Shown piece after piece: positions 39,623 to 48,603 of a stretch of DNA of 64,000 nt. Positions within the stretch are counted from its first letter, which is position 1; every line of letters begins with the position of its first letter. Below the pieces are notes generated by a model. The model was not told the origin of the DNA, ran no database searches, and saw nothing but the letters and a program-made list of their open reading frames with translations. The translations under genes were made by a program, and so were the position numbers. Source of the DNA: Alteromonadaceae bacterium (lineage in GTDB: Bacteria > Pseudomonadota > Gammaproteobacteria > Enterobacterales > Alteromonadaceae); the NCBI GenBank assembly GCA_013216015.1, contig JABSOI010000022.1, positions 1 to 64,000 on the forward strand. The letters run 5' to 3'.

Positions 39623-40840
39623 ATGTTTTATCGAGTTGGTTTTATTTATTTTGCACTTTTAGTCATACCATTTTCATATGGCAGTAATCTTATTGATTTC
39701 AATAAAAAATTTTTAGCTAATGTTTCTAACGAACTGGAGAAATACAGTATTCCAGGAGCGGCATATGCCATAGTGCAAAGTAATAATATTGTTGCTCTGG
39801 AAACTTTTGGTCACATCGAAAAAGCTAACTCTCAAAAAGCTAATTCTCAAAAAGCTAATTCTCAAAAAGTAAATGGGAATACGGTATTTCGTCTGGCATC
39901 AGTGTCTAAAACCTTTGCAGCAACTATTACTACTATGCTGGCGCAAGAGCGGCAGCTGAACTTGTCAGATCCTATCACCAAATATGTTCCTCATTTTTCT
40001 TTGGCGAAAGAGGGCGCCGCTGAGAAAATTCAACTTAAACATTTGTTAAGTCATTCAAGTGGGCTGATGCCGAACGCTTATGACAACCTGTTACATGAAA
40101 ACTGGAGTCTGGATAAAATCATTCGTCGCTTTGATCGCGTCGAACCTATTTGTAAACCTGCGCAGTGTTATGGATACCAGAATATCGCCTATGCCTTTTT
40201 GCAACCAGCCATAGAAGCGAGCCAACCTAAAAGCTATTCAACCTTGCTTCAGGAGAGAGTCTTCTCGCCACTTAATATGATGGATGCGTCGGTCGGTATT
40301 GATGTATTTCTGGAACAACAAAATACAGCGAAACCTCATGTTCTTAGAAAACGCATCAAAACAGGTAAAAAGGACAAGCAAGGTAATGAAGTTAAGCAAT
40401 ACATTTGGAATACCGTTAAAGTAGAACCTGATTTTTATAAAGTTGCTCCCGCAGCGGGCATCAATGCCAGTATTACCGACCTGGCAAAATGGTTAATCGC
40501 TAATTTAGGCCATAAACCTGAAATATTGTCCCCTGCACTACTGAATGAGTTAACCACTCCACGGATAAAAACTAAAAAAGATTTACGCCGAAAATTTTGG
40601 AGGGAACATTTAACTGACGCCCACTATGGCTACGGTTGGCGTATTTATCAATTTAAAGATCACCCAATCATCTATCATTCAGGATGGGTGTCAGGCTTTC
40701 GTGCTGATATTGGCTACTCGCCAGATTTAGATATTGGTTTTGCAGTGCTCATCAATGCTGAATCTAATGTCATCAACAAAATATCAAGCCAGTTTTGGTC
40801 ACAGGCCCTTGATTTAATTGGTTCCGTTTCGGAAAAATAA
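39623..40840 (+). CDS. Exported serine hydrolase, beta-lactamase/class C family
   Basis: A 405-residue protein with an N-terminal signal peptide (cleavage near SYGSN). The catalytic S-x-x-K is SVSK in FRLASVSKTFAA; the Y-x-N motif is YGYQN; the third motif is HSG in IIYHSGWVSG. This family includes penicillin-binding-like D-aminopeptidases, esterases and AmpC-type lactamases; the sequence alone does not tell which. A short KANSQ tandem (about residues 70-83) inserts before the active-site Ser. CGGAG lies 12 bases before the ATG. Not clearly tied to neighbours, which are broken genes. Confidence 0.85.
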   Translation: MFYRVGFIYFALLVIPFSYGSNLIDFNKKFLANVSNELEKYSIPGAAYAIVQSNNIVALETFGHIEKANSQKANSQKANSQKVNGNTVFRLASVSKTFAATITTMLAQERQLNLSDPITKYVPHFSLAKEGAAEKIQLKHLLSHSSGLMPNAYDNLLHENWSLDKIIRRFDRVEPICKPAQCYGYQNIAYAFLQPAIEASQPKSYSTLLQERVFSPLNMMDASVGIDVFLEQQNTAKPHVLRKRIKTGKKDKQGNEVKQYIWNTVKVEPDFYKVAPAAGINASITDLAKWLIANLGHKPEILSPALLNELTTPRIKTKKDLRRKFWREHLTDAHYGYGWRIYQFKDHPIIYHSGWVSGFRADIGYSPDLDIGFAVLINAESNVINKISSQFWSQALDLIGSVSEK

Positions 40841-40864
40841 ATTTTAAAATTGTATGTAAAATGA

Positions 40865-41122
40865 CTTAAACCTTTTCAGTATGATGTTGGTGTTAATGGA
40901 AAAGGACGTTTAACCAAGGTTGAAAATAATCATGGGTATAATCGTTATTCTTATAATGATTACGGAGAAATAATCAGCCAACAGACCAAAATCAAAGGAA
41001 AAAGCTACCGTATAGATTTTACGTATCATAAGCTTGGTGGAGTAAAAGATATCATTTACCCTAGTGGTAATATGGTGAGATATCAGTATTTACAGTCAGG
41101 TATATTTGCTATTTTTCTTTAA
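40865..41122 (+). pseudogene. RHS/YD-repeat protein fragment
   Basis: An 85-codon open stretch without a proper start reads YDVGVNGKGRLTKVENN, HGYNRYSYNDYGEI and GGVKDIIYPSGNMVRYQY, which are typical RHS/YD repeats. RHS proteins are usually over a thousand residues and form toxin-delivery shells; here neither the rest of the shell nor a toxin tip or immunity gene is present. It is a remnant left by deletion. Confidence 0.8.
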
Positions 41123-41280
41123 AGGATTGCGAAAAAAAATGTTTAGTACGCTAGATTGTTCGTATCCATCTAGCTGTTTTTTCACTGTTAAATATCCAAT
41201 CGTTCACATTTTTTGTTTCATAACAAATATATAAAACGCTTTAAATAATGGACTTTAGAAAAAATAGCGTTATTCTTCCT

Positions 41281-41303
41281 ACCATTAATACAATTGGTAT
41301 AAG
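41281..41303. repeat. Short remnant of a family-C terminus
   Basis: ATTAATACAATTGGTATAAG matches the right end of the family-C element. It lies 30 bp before the astB remnant and at the edge of a deletion-rich patch. Confidence 0.55.
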
Positions 41304-41331
41304 TATTACATTTTCAAATTAATAAAAGGTT

Positions 41332-41783
41332 ATGTTTAATGAAAAGTTTAAAGCAAATTTTGATGGGTTAGTAGGGCCGACACATAACTATGCCGGGTTA
41401 TCTGAAGGAAACGTGGCGTCGCTGAAAAGTGCGTTTAGCATTTCAAACCCTATTTTGATACTTTGAACAGCTGTAATACGCCTATTAAACAGGTTAAATA
41501 TTTTGATGTGAATGAAAGCATGAAAAATGGTGGCGGCCCAGCTTGCTTAAGATTACGTGTCGCACTGAATGCTTCGGAATTAGCCGCTGTTAATCCTTCA
41601 TGTATTATGTCTGATACATTGTTTAACAGGTTAAATACTTGGGTTGACAGTCATTACAGAGATAGATTGAGCGGTGATGACTTACAAGATCCACAATTAC
41701 TGATTGAATCAAGAACCGCGCTGGACGAGTTGACGCAAATATTAAATTTAGGCTCTGTTTATAGATTTCAACAGGAGCATTAA
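41332..41783 (+). pseudogene. astB: N-succinylarginine dihydrolase gene with a large internal deletion
   Basis: The first about 38 codons read [22 protein letters not shown] and [10 protein letters not shown], the AstB N-terminus; after a junction near 41440-41465 and a frame change, the sequence resumes at [27 protein letters not shown] and runs to the AstB C-terminus ([17 protein letters not shown]). AstB is normally about 447 residues, so roughly 300 codons are missing. AstB is the second enzyme of arginine succinyltransferase catabolism. No other ast gene is nearby. It cannot be functional. Confidence 0.88.
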
Positions 41784-41839
41784 CGAACACAATGGTAACG
41801 TTTCTGAATTGTTATTTCTGTTCGTGATGCTGTAGTTAA

Positions 41840-41872
41840 AGTTGAAATCATCAGAATTTGATGATTTCAACT
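41840..41872. terminator. Bidirectional terminator between convergent genes
   Basis: AGTTGAAATCATCA and TGATGATTTCAACT form a perfect 14-bp stem with a five-base loop. A-rich and T-rich flanks on either side suit termination of both the astB remnant and the minus-strand halogenase-like gene. Confidence 0.75.
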
Positions 41873-41921
41873 CATTGTTTATTTTTAAATAAAGTTGCTC
41901 AACTATTTAACCCAACTAAAA

Positions 41922-43412
41922 TTACATTGGCTCAAATTTGCAATAGTGTTCAATAAACTCTTGATGACTGGGTAATTGATCTACCATCTTTTTAATAGGC
42001 TCCTTGATGCTATTTAGGAAGCCGGTAAATTCTTTGTCTCCCATAACGTTGGCAATTTGATGATATTGCTCTGGCATGAGGCCCTGGCCGAACATTACCT
42101 GTGCCCAAGAATCTATTCTGAAAAGTTCATCTGTGGGTGAAAAAATACGGGCTGTTTTTTTAAATAAATTAATGCGTTGTTGTAACGATTCAGGAACTTC
42201 CATTCCTTTACAGTAGTGCCAGAACGGGCTGTCATCTCTTTCTGTAACATGATAATGAAGAATGATAAAATCGCGAATATGCTCCAGTTCGTCGATAAAC
42301 TGATTGTTATATTCGACAACGGCTGATTCTTCTATACCCTCAAAAGGAAATAACCGTATAAGTCGCAGGATGCCATTCATTATCAGGTGAATACTGGTGG
42401 ATTCTAACGGTTCTACAAAACCACTGGATAAACCGACGGCAATACAGTTTTTATTCCAGGCTTTTCTGCGCCGGCCTGTGCGATATTTGATCACACGCGG
42501 CTCTGTGATGGTTTTTCCTTCCACCTTGCTGAGTAAGGTTTCTTTTGCTTGTTCATCACTAATATACCGGCTGCAATAAACTAAACCATTTCCTACACGG
42601 TTTTGCAGTGGAATACGCCATTGCCAGCCGCTTTCAAAAGCGATGGAGCGGGTATAGGGGATGGCAGGTCCAAGTGACTCTGTTTGCACGGCAATTGCGC
42701 TGTCACAAGGTAACCAATGTGACCAGTCTTCATAGCCTGTATGCAGAGCTTTTTCGATTAACAGGCCGATAAATCCTGTGCAATCTATAAATAACTGCCC
42801 TTCAATTGATTGTCCTGAGTCTAAGGTTAATGACTTGATATTGCCTGTTTTATCATTTTTAAGCACATCAATAATTTTTCCTTCAATGCGCTTTACGCCA
42901 AAATTTTCACTGAATTTTCTTAAAAATTTTGCATATAAAGTGGCATCGAGATGGTAGGAATAATTAAGGCCACCTTGAGAAGATTTTGCAAATTTACCGG
43001 CCTTTGCTGCTTGTGTTTCAGGACAATATTCATCGTATTCTGCGTTATAGCCTTTTTTTAAACTATGTAACCAGAAATGTTGGAAATCTCCGGCCCAACA
43101 GCCTTTTCCTACCAGACCAAAACCGTGAAAATACTTTTCCGCCTGTTGTTTCCAGTTTTCGAAACCAATGGCAAGCTTGAACGTTGCGTTGGTTTCCCGC
43201 ATAAATTCCTGTTCATTAATACCAAGTAAACGGTGAAAGGTGACCAGTGTGGGGATCGCAGCTTCGCCGACACCTACGGTGCCAATCTGGTCTGATTCTA
43301 TTAATGTTATATCGAAATCTTTGCCCAGTAGTTTAGATAATGAGGCTGCCGCCATCCAACCGGCAGTGCCGCCACCAGCAATGACAATTTTTTTAATTTT
43401 ATTTGTGCTCAT
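41922..43412 (-). CDS. Tryptophan-halogenase-like flavoprotein, second copy
   Basis: A 496-residue member of the flavin-dependent halogenase family, last gene of the minus-strand TonB receptor arm. It keeps the FAD motif GGGTAGW, the lysine (TFK), the full W-x-W-x-I-P as WQWRIP (W263, W265) and GFVEPLEST with the conserved Glu, so it is closer to the catalytic consensus than the copy at 35909. The ATG at 43412 is preferred to a GTG three codons earlier because AAGGAG lies 8 bases before it. True substrate unknown; glycan-locus members have not been shown to halogenate anything. Confidence 0.87.
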   Translation of the reverse strand: MSTNKIKKIVIAGGGTAGWMAAASLSKLLGKDFDITLIESDQIGTVGVGEAAIPTLVTFHRLLGINEQEFMRETNATFKLAIGFENWKQQAEKYFHGFGLVGKGCWAGDFQHFWLHSLKKGYNAEYDEYCPETQAAKAGKFAKSSQGGLNYSYHLDATLYAKFLRKFSENFGVKRIEGKIIDVLKNDKTGNIKSLTLDSGQSIEGQLFIDCTGFIGLLIEKALHTGYEDWSHWLPCDSAIAVQTESLGPAIPYTRSIAFESGWQWRIPLQNRVGNGLVYCSRYISDEQAKETLLSKVEGKTITEPRVIKYRTGRRRKAWNKNCIAVGLSSGFVEPLESTSIHLIMNGILRLIRLFPFEGIEESAVVEYNNQFIDELEHIRDFIILHYHVTERDDSPFWHYCKGMEVPESLQQRINLFKKTARIFSPTDELFRIDSWAQVMFGQGLMPEQYHQIANVMGDKEFTGFLNSIKEPIKKMVDQLPSHQEFIEHYCKFEPM

Positions 43413-43538
43413 TTTTGGCACTCCTTCATCATTAATACCAAATTTGGCTGTTCAGTGCTTTTTTTGCTTGTTTATATTTGCTTGTCTATATTGGTTTAGT
43501 AACTAAAGCTGGTTAAGTTTTTAAAGCTGGTTTATCGA

Positions 43539-44228
43539 CTAAAGCGATATTTTATTTGATAAAATCGTTAATATAGCCTGTGCGGGTGGATTGACAACTG
43601 AACTATAAAAGAAACTGTCTTCAATTTTTTCAATGGTAAAGTGGGCAGAGAAAATATTTCTCAAAATTTCTTCGTCAAAACGATAGGGCATAGGAATTTG
43701 TTGACCCGCGAAAGTATCATAGCCAACAAATCGTTGTTCTTTTAAACTCATTGTTTTGAGTATTATTTTGCCACCGGGTTTGAGTAGTCTTTTTAAACAG
43801 GCAATATATTTTTTTGTGCTGATACAGCAGATAGAATGAAAACAGCCACGGTCTATGATTAAATCAAATTGTTCATCATTAAGCTTTGTGTCAAGTATAT
43901 CGTCGATTAAAAACTCAAGCTTAGTTTCAGCGGGCAGGTCTTTTGCCAGTTCTATTGCCTGGTTTAATGCTGTAGTTGACACATCAGTGCCGACAACATC
44001 ATAGCCCATTTTAGCTAATGCTATTGCCTGCGTACCACTGCAGGTACCTAGGTCAAGGATTTTTGTAGAGGTGATTTTATCGGTTCCGATAAAATCTATC
44101 ACATCAGAATCTAATTCTTTACTAAACCAGGGCCATGTATTTTCGTTATCGCTCTGGGTATACATTTCTTTATTTTTGGTTTCCCACTTATCTTCGTTCC
44201 ATTTGATAAAATCTTTTAATGTAGTCAT
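43539..44228 (-). CDS. Small class I SAM-dependent methyltransferase
   Basis: A 229-residue cytoplasmic protein similar in layout to thiopurine-methyltransferase-like enzymes. Motif I is ILDLGTCSGTQAIALAK (residues about 53-70), followed by VVGTDVS, IIDRGCFHSI and LLKPGGKIILKT. It lies between SapC and the halogenase-like gene, 33 bp after sapC and 126 bp before the next start, on the same strand, so it is probably in the TonB receptor operon. Its substrate is not known; a methylated sugar or small acceptor is possible but unsupported. Confidence 0.83.
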   Translation of the reverse strand: MTTLKDFIKWNEDKWETKNKEMYTQSDNENTWPWFSKELDSDVIDFIGTDKITSTKILDLGTCSGTQAIALAKMGYDVVGTDVSTTALNQAIELAKDLPAETKLEFLIDDILDTKLNDEQFDLIIDRGCFHSICCISTKKYIACLKRLLKPGGKIILKTMSLKEQRFVGYDTFAGQQIPMPYRFDEEILRNIFSAHFTIEKIEDSFFYSSVVNPPAQAILTILSNKISL

Positions 44229-44261
44229 CTAATATTAATTAATCCTATTTAAAATTGCTGT

Positions 44262-44984
44262 TTACAAGGTGGCGTTTTTAAGATCAACCAATTTTTGCAC
44301 GTTTTCTAATGAAGATACAACTGAAAAAGCCATTTGTAGAAAGCCAGCGCGATTTAACTTCGCCAGGGCATCACCATCAAGCTGGGCGAGTTTTTCTCTA
44401 TGGATCGTATAATTACCCGTTAAGCTAATTTGTTCACCATTGTTAAATTCAATGTCCAGGGTGATAGGTTCTATTAAATTGTACTCATTGAATGCAGCAA
44501 ACATTGCTTTACTGATATTAGCACCGTCATCAATTGTTGCTAAACTTTGGGTTATTTTATTTAAATAGGGGCTATTTTCACCATTTTCCAGAAACACTGG
44601 CTCACCATCGGTTTCGCTTATTCTAGGGTGATCCATATTGACATAAATAATGGCGTTGCTGATTACTTTTCCATTAACTTCTTTGTCTTCATGCCCTATT
44701 AAAAAAGGCCCTTTAGTGATAACAGCAGGAATGTAACTGGCTTGCCATTTGCCTCTTTTTAAATATAAATTTTCGTCTTTTTTCAGACCAAACAAAACCA
44801 CAGATTGAAATTCGCCTGTTTCTGGATTTTTACTGAATAAAATAGGGTATTCTTTTTGAATTTGAGTAAATTCTGTCGGGAATGTAAGGGTATTGCTAAT
44901 ATTATCACCAAATTTGACACCACTTTTTGTGATCACTTTCAGGTGAGCTAACGTTTTATTATTTAACAGTACGTGATTTGCCAT
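44262..44984 (-). CDS. SapC-family protein
   Basis: A 240-residue protein of the SapC family (named from a Campylobacter S-layer locus). Recognised by the opening around TEFTQIQKEYPILFSKNPETG and the ARRAY-type order TonB receptor, SapC, halogenase-like protein that recurs in marine glycan loci. Function is not established. It follows the TonB receptor gene by 66 bp containing a hairpin with a T-run, so it may be expressed at a lower level than the receptor. Confidence 0.82.
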   Translation of the reverse strand: MANHVLLNNKTLAHLKVITKSGVKFGDNISNTLTFPTEFTQIQKEYPILFSKNPETGEFQSVVLFGLKKDENLYLKRGKWQASYIPAVITKGPFLIGHEDKEVNGKVISNAIIYVNMDHPRISETDGEPVFLENGENSPYLNKITQSLATIDDGANISKAMFAAFNEYNLIEPITLDIEFNNGEQISLTGNYTIHREKLAQLDGDALAKLNRAGFLQMAFSVVSSLENVQKLVDLKNATL

Positions 44985-45004
44985 AGTTTTTTAATCCTTA
45001 AAAT

Positions 45005-45032
45005 AAAAGCCGCACAATAATCGGCGGCTTTT
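45005..45032 (-). terminator. Terminator or attenuator between the TonB receptor and sapC
   Basis: AAAAGCCGC and GCGGCTTTT form a perfect 9-bp stem with a 10-base loop; on the minus strand it is followed by TATTTTAAGG. It is well placed to end most receptor transcripts while letting some reach sapC and beyond. Confidence 0.75.
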
Positions 45033-45050
45033 AAATTATTAACTTAACGC

Positions 45051-48000
45051 TTAGAAGGTATAACGAGCGCCAATTTCATAACGAGGCTCTGATTCTTCAC
45101 CAAAGATAAATTGGTTTCTGTTACGACCATAACGACGAATATCTTCACCTGTCAGGTTAATACCTGAAAATGATACCGCTAAGTCATCGTTGACTTGATA
45201 ACTTGCACTCATATCAATCTGTGCGAAATCTTCAGTAAATTCCGGCTCACCACTACCGCGGTTAGCTAGATTAAGGAATTCATCACGCCAGTTATAAGCG
45301 ATACGAACTGATACTTTGTCTTTTTCATACATCAATACCAAGTTGGCACTATCACTTAAACCTTGTAAAGCAAATTGCACGTCAGTAGATGCAGTATCAA
45401 AAGCGACATCTCCTCTAACGATGGTATAGTTGGCCTGAAAACCAAAACCAGTATCGGCTAAGAAATGCTGTACGGCAAATTCAAAACCGTGAATTTTAGC
45501 TTCTTTGTTATTAACCGGAGAATTATATCTGAACTCCATTAATGGGTCACTGGCATCGGCAGTAATATCAATAGCATTTTCAAACTCAAGTGGTGTCATA
45601 GAGTCATACGCAACGCCCATTTCATTGGCTGCTACCATTGAAAATAATTGAGTGTCGTCAGGACTTGCTATACCCATCGCCGCAAGATCAGCCATGGCTT
45701 GTTCAGCACGAGGACCACTAGTTGGATCTCTTAAATCGAAGAAAGTGTCGATTACTGGTTCAGTACCAACAAATTTGTTAACACGTTTTTCAAAATAACC
45801 CACTGAAACATAGCTGGTATCATCAAAATACCATTCTGCTGAAATATCAAGGTTGTCTGATTCCATTGGAACTAAACTAGGGTTATTAGAGCTTGCGTTA
45901 CCATATGCCTGACTATCAAGTATAGTTGGTGTATTTGGACCACCATTAATAGAAGATTGCGCATCTAAGTTACCATAGCTGGGACGAGCCATTGTTTTGC
46001 TGTAAGAAAAACGTGCAATAACATCTTTAACTACTTCGATATCAAAATCGAAACTTGGCAACAAGTGATCATAGCTGTTAGAAACGCTATAAGCTTCAGC
46101 GGTAGAGAAGTCACCCTGTATTACATTGAAATCGTTATTACTGTCCCAACGAACTGCACTAGGTACTGCTGATAATGCTGATGATTTTGAATCTGTGCTT
46201 TCATAACGCAAACCGGCAGTAAAGTGCCAAGGCATGTTATCTAATTCACCATCTAGATTAACTTGAAAGTACGCAGTGAAAATGTCTTCTGAAATGGTAC
46301 GATGGTTTGCCTCATTTGGATTACGGCCAAAGTTAACTGTGTCTGGATATTGATTTGCTGCCCATTGACCAATTTCTTTAGCATCTCCTCTGTAACCTGT
46401 AGTCCAACCACCATTACCGATTTTAAGATCACTTAACGAATCGTTGAAATCAATAGCATCAAGGAAACCAAGTCCGTCTAATTCACCTGCATTTGCAGCA
46501 CTCCAGCCACCCATAGCCTGGTTACCCGTATTAGACTGTATGGTAGTATTTTCCATGGTACGAGATTCAATACCAAAATCAATGCTGCCTTCGTCAAATT
46601 CATAAGAACCGTCTAAGCGAATTTGGCTGATGTCATTTGAGTTATTAGAAAAACGGGTTTGCATCATGGTGGTACCAATATCTGATACATCTAACACACC
46701 GTTACAATTATAACCACCTACGCCATTTTGAGTGGCAATTCTCGGATCACAATCATCAAAAATAACTTGCATTGACGGAAGACCACTGCTGCCGTATACA
46801 GCACCAATGCTTTTATGAACATTGGAGCCAAGACCAACCACTAAACTATTACCATATTTTTCAGTAGGATCACTGTCTGAAGTAGAGTCATGTACATCAA
46901 GCGTAAGGTTGAAGTTATCGTTCACATCCCAGCTAATATTTAAACCTAGTGATTTATCTTGGGTTTCGTAGTTTTCATGCATCTGCTTTGTCGCAACATC
47001 ACGCGGTGCGTTTTGGTTACGATTTTCAATGTAAAGTTCAGATGTAGGGTTCAGGCCTTCAGTAAAATTTGCTGTACCTAAAAAGCTGTCATACCAACCA
47101 GATAATTCTGTTTGATGAGCTTGTGAATTAAGATTAGTGTATGTGTAATCTAAAGTTGCGGTAATGTTATCAGCCGGACGATATTGCAGAGTTAACTGGG
47201 CATTGGTACGCTTGCGTTGAGTATCCTCAAGCATATAAGCGATATTTGACGGTAATTGGTAATTTTCAGTACCTGTAGGACCGTTAGATATTACAGATGT
47301 AGGAAAGGTAACGCCGTCTTCAGTATATGGTGCAGTAACTTCACGTCGAAGAGAACCGTTATAAACACGGTTTTCCCAATTATTAATGTTTGCACCGGTC
47401 GAACTACTATGACGTTCAGAAACACTGGCACTGAAAGATGCACCGAATACTTCCTGTTCGTCTGTCCAACTGAATAAACCAGAAAACTCAGGGGTGATAG
47501 CATCATTGTAATCTCTTACGCCGTCACGAACTGAGGTATCAGCCATAGCTTTAGCACCAAAATTTGCGTGTACACCAGGGTTATCAAATGGTTTTGCTGT
47601 GTTGATATTGATAGAAGCACCAATGCCACCAGTAGCAATAGATGCTTTACCTGTTTTGTAAACTTCAACTGATGTTACTGCGTCAGAAGCAAGATTTTGG
47701 AAATCATAGGCACGGTTATTAGAAGCATTACCACCTTCTGGTAATGATGATGCTGGCATAACACGGCCATTTAGCGTTACCATATTAAATTGCGGACCAA
47801 ATCCACGTACCGTTACACGACTACCTTCGCCGTTTGAACGGTCGATAGAAACACCGGTAATACGTTGTAAAGATTCAGCCAGGTTGGTATCGGGGAATTT
47901 ACCGATATCTTCTGCTGAAATTGCATCAACAACACCAGAAGCGTCGCGTTTCATGCGGGTTGATTCTTTAATACTAGAGCGCATACCAGTTACCTGGATG

Positions 48001-48122
48001 ACTTCTATTGATTTTTCGTCTGCTTTAACTTCTGCGGCAAAACTAGGTGCTACGGCGCTAACCCCTAATATCACTGATAAGCTAGTTGCTATTTTTGTTT
48101 TTCTGAAGCTTGTTTGACTCAT
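45051..48122 (-). CDS. TonB-dependent receptor
   Basis: A 1023-residue outer-membrane porin-like importer. Signal peptide ends near SFAAEV; a TonB-box-like IEVIQVTGM follows; the plug domain (about 45-165) has DIGKFPDTNLAESLQRITGVSI and RGFGPQFNMVTLNGR; the rest is beta-barrel ending in the aromatic YEIGARYTF. The class matches carbohydrate TonB receptors of Alteromonadales and Caulobacter. It faces a sugar symporter and GH94 gene across a gap with three LacI-type operators, so its substrate is probably a beta-glucan fragment or oxidised cello-oligosaccharide. Confidence 0.92.
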   Translation of the reverse strand: MSQTSFRKTKIATSLSVILGVSAVAPSFAAEVKADEKSIEVIQVTGMRSSIKESTRMKRDASGVVDAISAEDIGKFPDTNLAESLQRITGVSIDRSNGEGSRVTVRGFGPQFNMVTLNGRVMPASSLPEGGNASNNRAYDFQNLASDAVTSVEVYKTGKASIATGGIGASININTAKPFDNPGVHANFGAKAMADTSVRDGVRDYNDAITPEFSGLFSWTDEQEVFGASFSASVSERHSSSTGANINNWENRVYNGSLRREVTAPYTEDGVTFPTSVISNGPTGTENYQLPSNIAYMLEDTQRKRTNAQLTLQYRPADNITATLDYTYTNLNSQAHQTELSGWYDSFLGTANFTEGLNPTSELYIENRNQNAPRDVATKQMHENYETQDKSLGLNISWDVNDNFNLTLDVHDSTSDSDPTEKYGNSLVVGLGSNVHKSIGAVYGSSGLPSMQVIFDDCDPRIATQNGVGGYNCNGVLDVSDIGTTMMQTRFSNNSNDISQIRLDGSYEFDEGSIDFGIESRTMENTTIQSNTGNQAMGGWSAANAGELDGLGFLDAIDFNDSLSDLKIGNGGWTTGYRGDAKEIGQWAANQYPDTVNFGRNPNEANHRTISEDIFTAYFQVNLDGELDNMPWHFTAGLRYESTDSKSSALSAVPSAVRWDSNNDFNVIQGDFSTAEAYSVSNSYDHLLPSFDFDIEVVKDVIARFSYSKTMARPSYGNLDAQSSINGGPNTPTILDSQAYGNASSNNPSLVPMESDNLDISAEWYFDDTSYVSVGYFEKRVNKFVGTEPVIDTFFDLRDPTSGPRAEQAMADLAAMGIASPDDTQLFSMVAANEMGVAYDSMTPLEFENAIDITADASDPLMEFRYNSPVNNKEAKIHGFEFAVQHFLADTGFGFQANYTIVRGDVAFDTASTDVQFALQGLSDSANLVLMYEKDKVSVRIAYNWRDEFLNLANRGSGEPEFTEDFAQIDMSASYQVNDDLAVSFSGINLTGEDIRRYGRNRNQFIFGEESEPRYEIGARYTF

Positions 48123-48220
48123 TTTTTTCCCCTGATTCTGAAACTTTATTTATAATAGTTATTTGTATGTTTTAAGCGCTAGCATAGTTAATTAAATTAT
48201 TGGAGGCATACACATTTATA

Positions 48221-48238
48221 ATGTAAGCGCTTTCATTA
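48221..48238. promoter_or_regulatory. LacI-type operator, site 3
   Basis: ATGTAAGCGCTTTCATTA lies about 100 bp before the TonB receptor start. It matches site 2 at 32921 over 14 bases. A weaker TTTAAGCGCTAGCAT lies at 48171-48185, closer to the receptor start. Confidence 0.75.
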
Positions 48239-48320
48239 AGCTAATTTATATTTTAATCTACGTCAACATAAAATTGATATTTGCAATCAATTCCAATCAT
48301 TGATTTCGTGCAAAAACAAT

Positions 48321-48339
48321 AATGAAAGTGCTTTCAAAA
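48321..48339. promoter_or_regulatory. LacI-type operator, site 4
   Basis: AATGAAAGTGCTTTCAAAA is a variant of the same palindrome (GAAAGTGCTTTC) near the middle of the divergent gap. Confidence 0.6.
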
Positions 48340-48424
48340 GTGGATTCTAAAGAGGTTTGTTCAACTTATCCAAATATTAATTTATATTTTTTATATTTTA
48401 CTAATGTGATTTATCTATGCTATA

Positions 48425-48441
48425 AATGTAAGCGCTTTCAT
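48425..48441. promoter_or_regulatory. LacI-type operator, site 5
   Basis: AATGTAAGCGCTTTCAT lies about 165 bp before the symporter start and is the closest match to sites 2 and 3. The gap 48123-48603 contains no gene. Confidence 0.75.
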
Positions 48442-48603
48442 GTTCTTTATAAGTTGTTAACTGATAAACTCCAAATACTTGGTTTTGTAGTTTAAATTAA
48501 TAGAACTGTATGTAATATTGGATGTTTTACAGGTTTGAACTGTCGCAGGAATGTGAACTAGAAGAGTGTTTAAAATAATAATACAAAAAGGAAGGTTAGA
48601 CTG

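Noticed and set aside
40865-41122. Active RHS toxin-immunity system
   Set aside because: Only about 85 codons of repeat remain, without start, secretion partner, toxin tip or immunity gene.
35909-43412. Halogenated natural-product cluster
   Set aside because: Two halogenase-like genes are present, but no NRPS, PKS or other biosynthetic core lies nearby; glycan-locus context explains them better.
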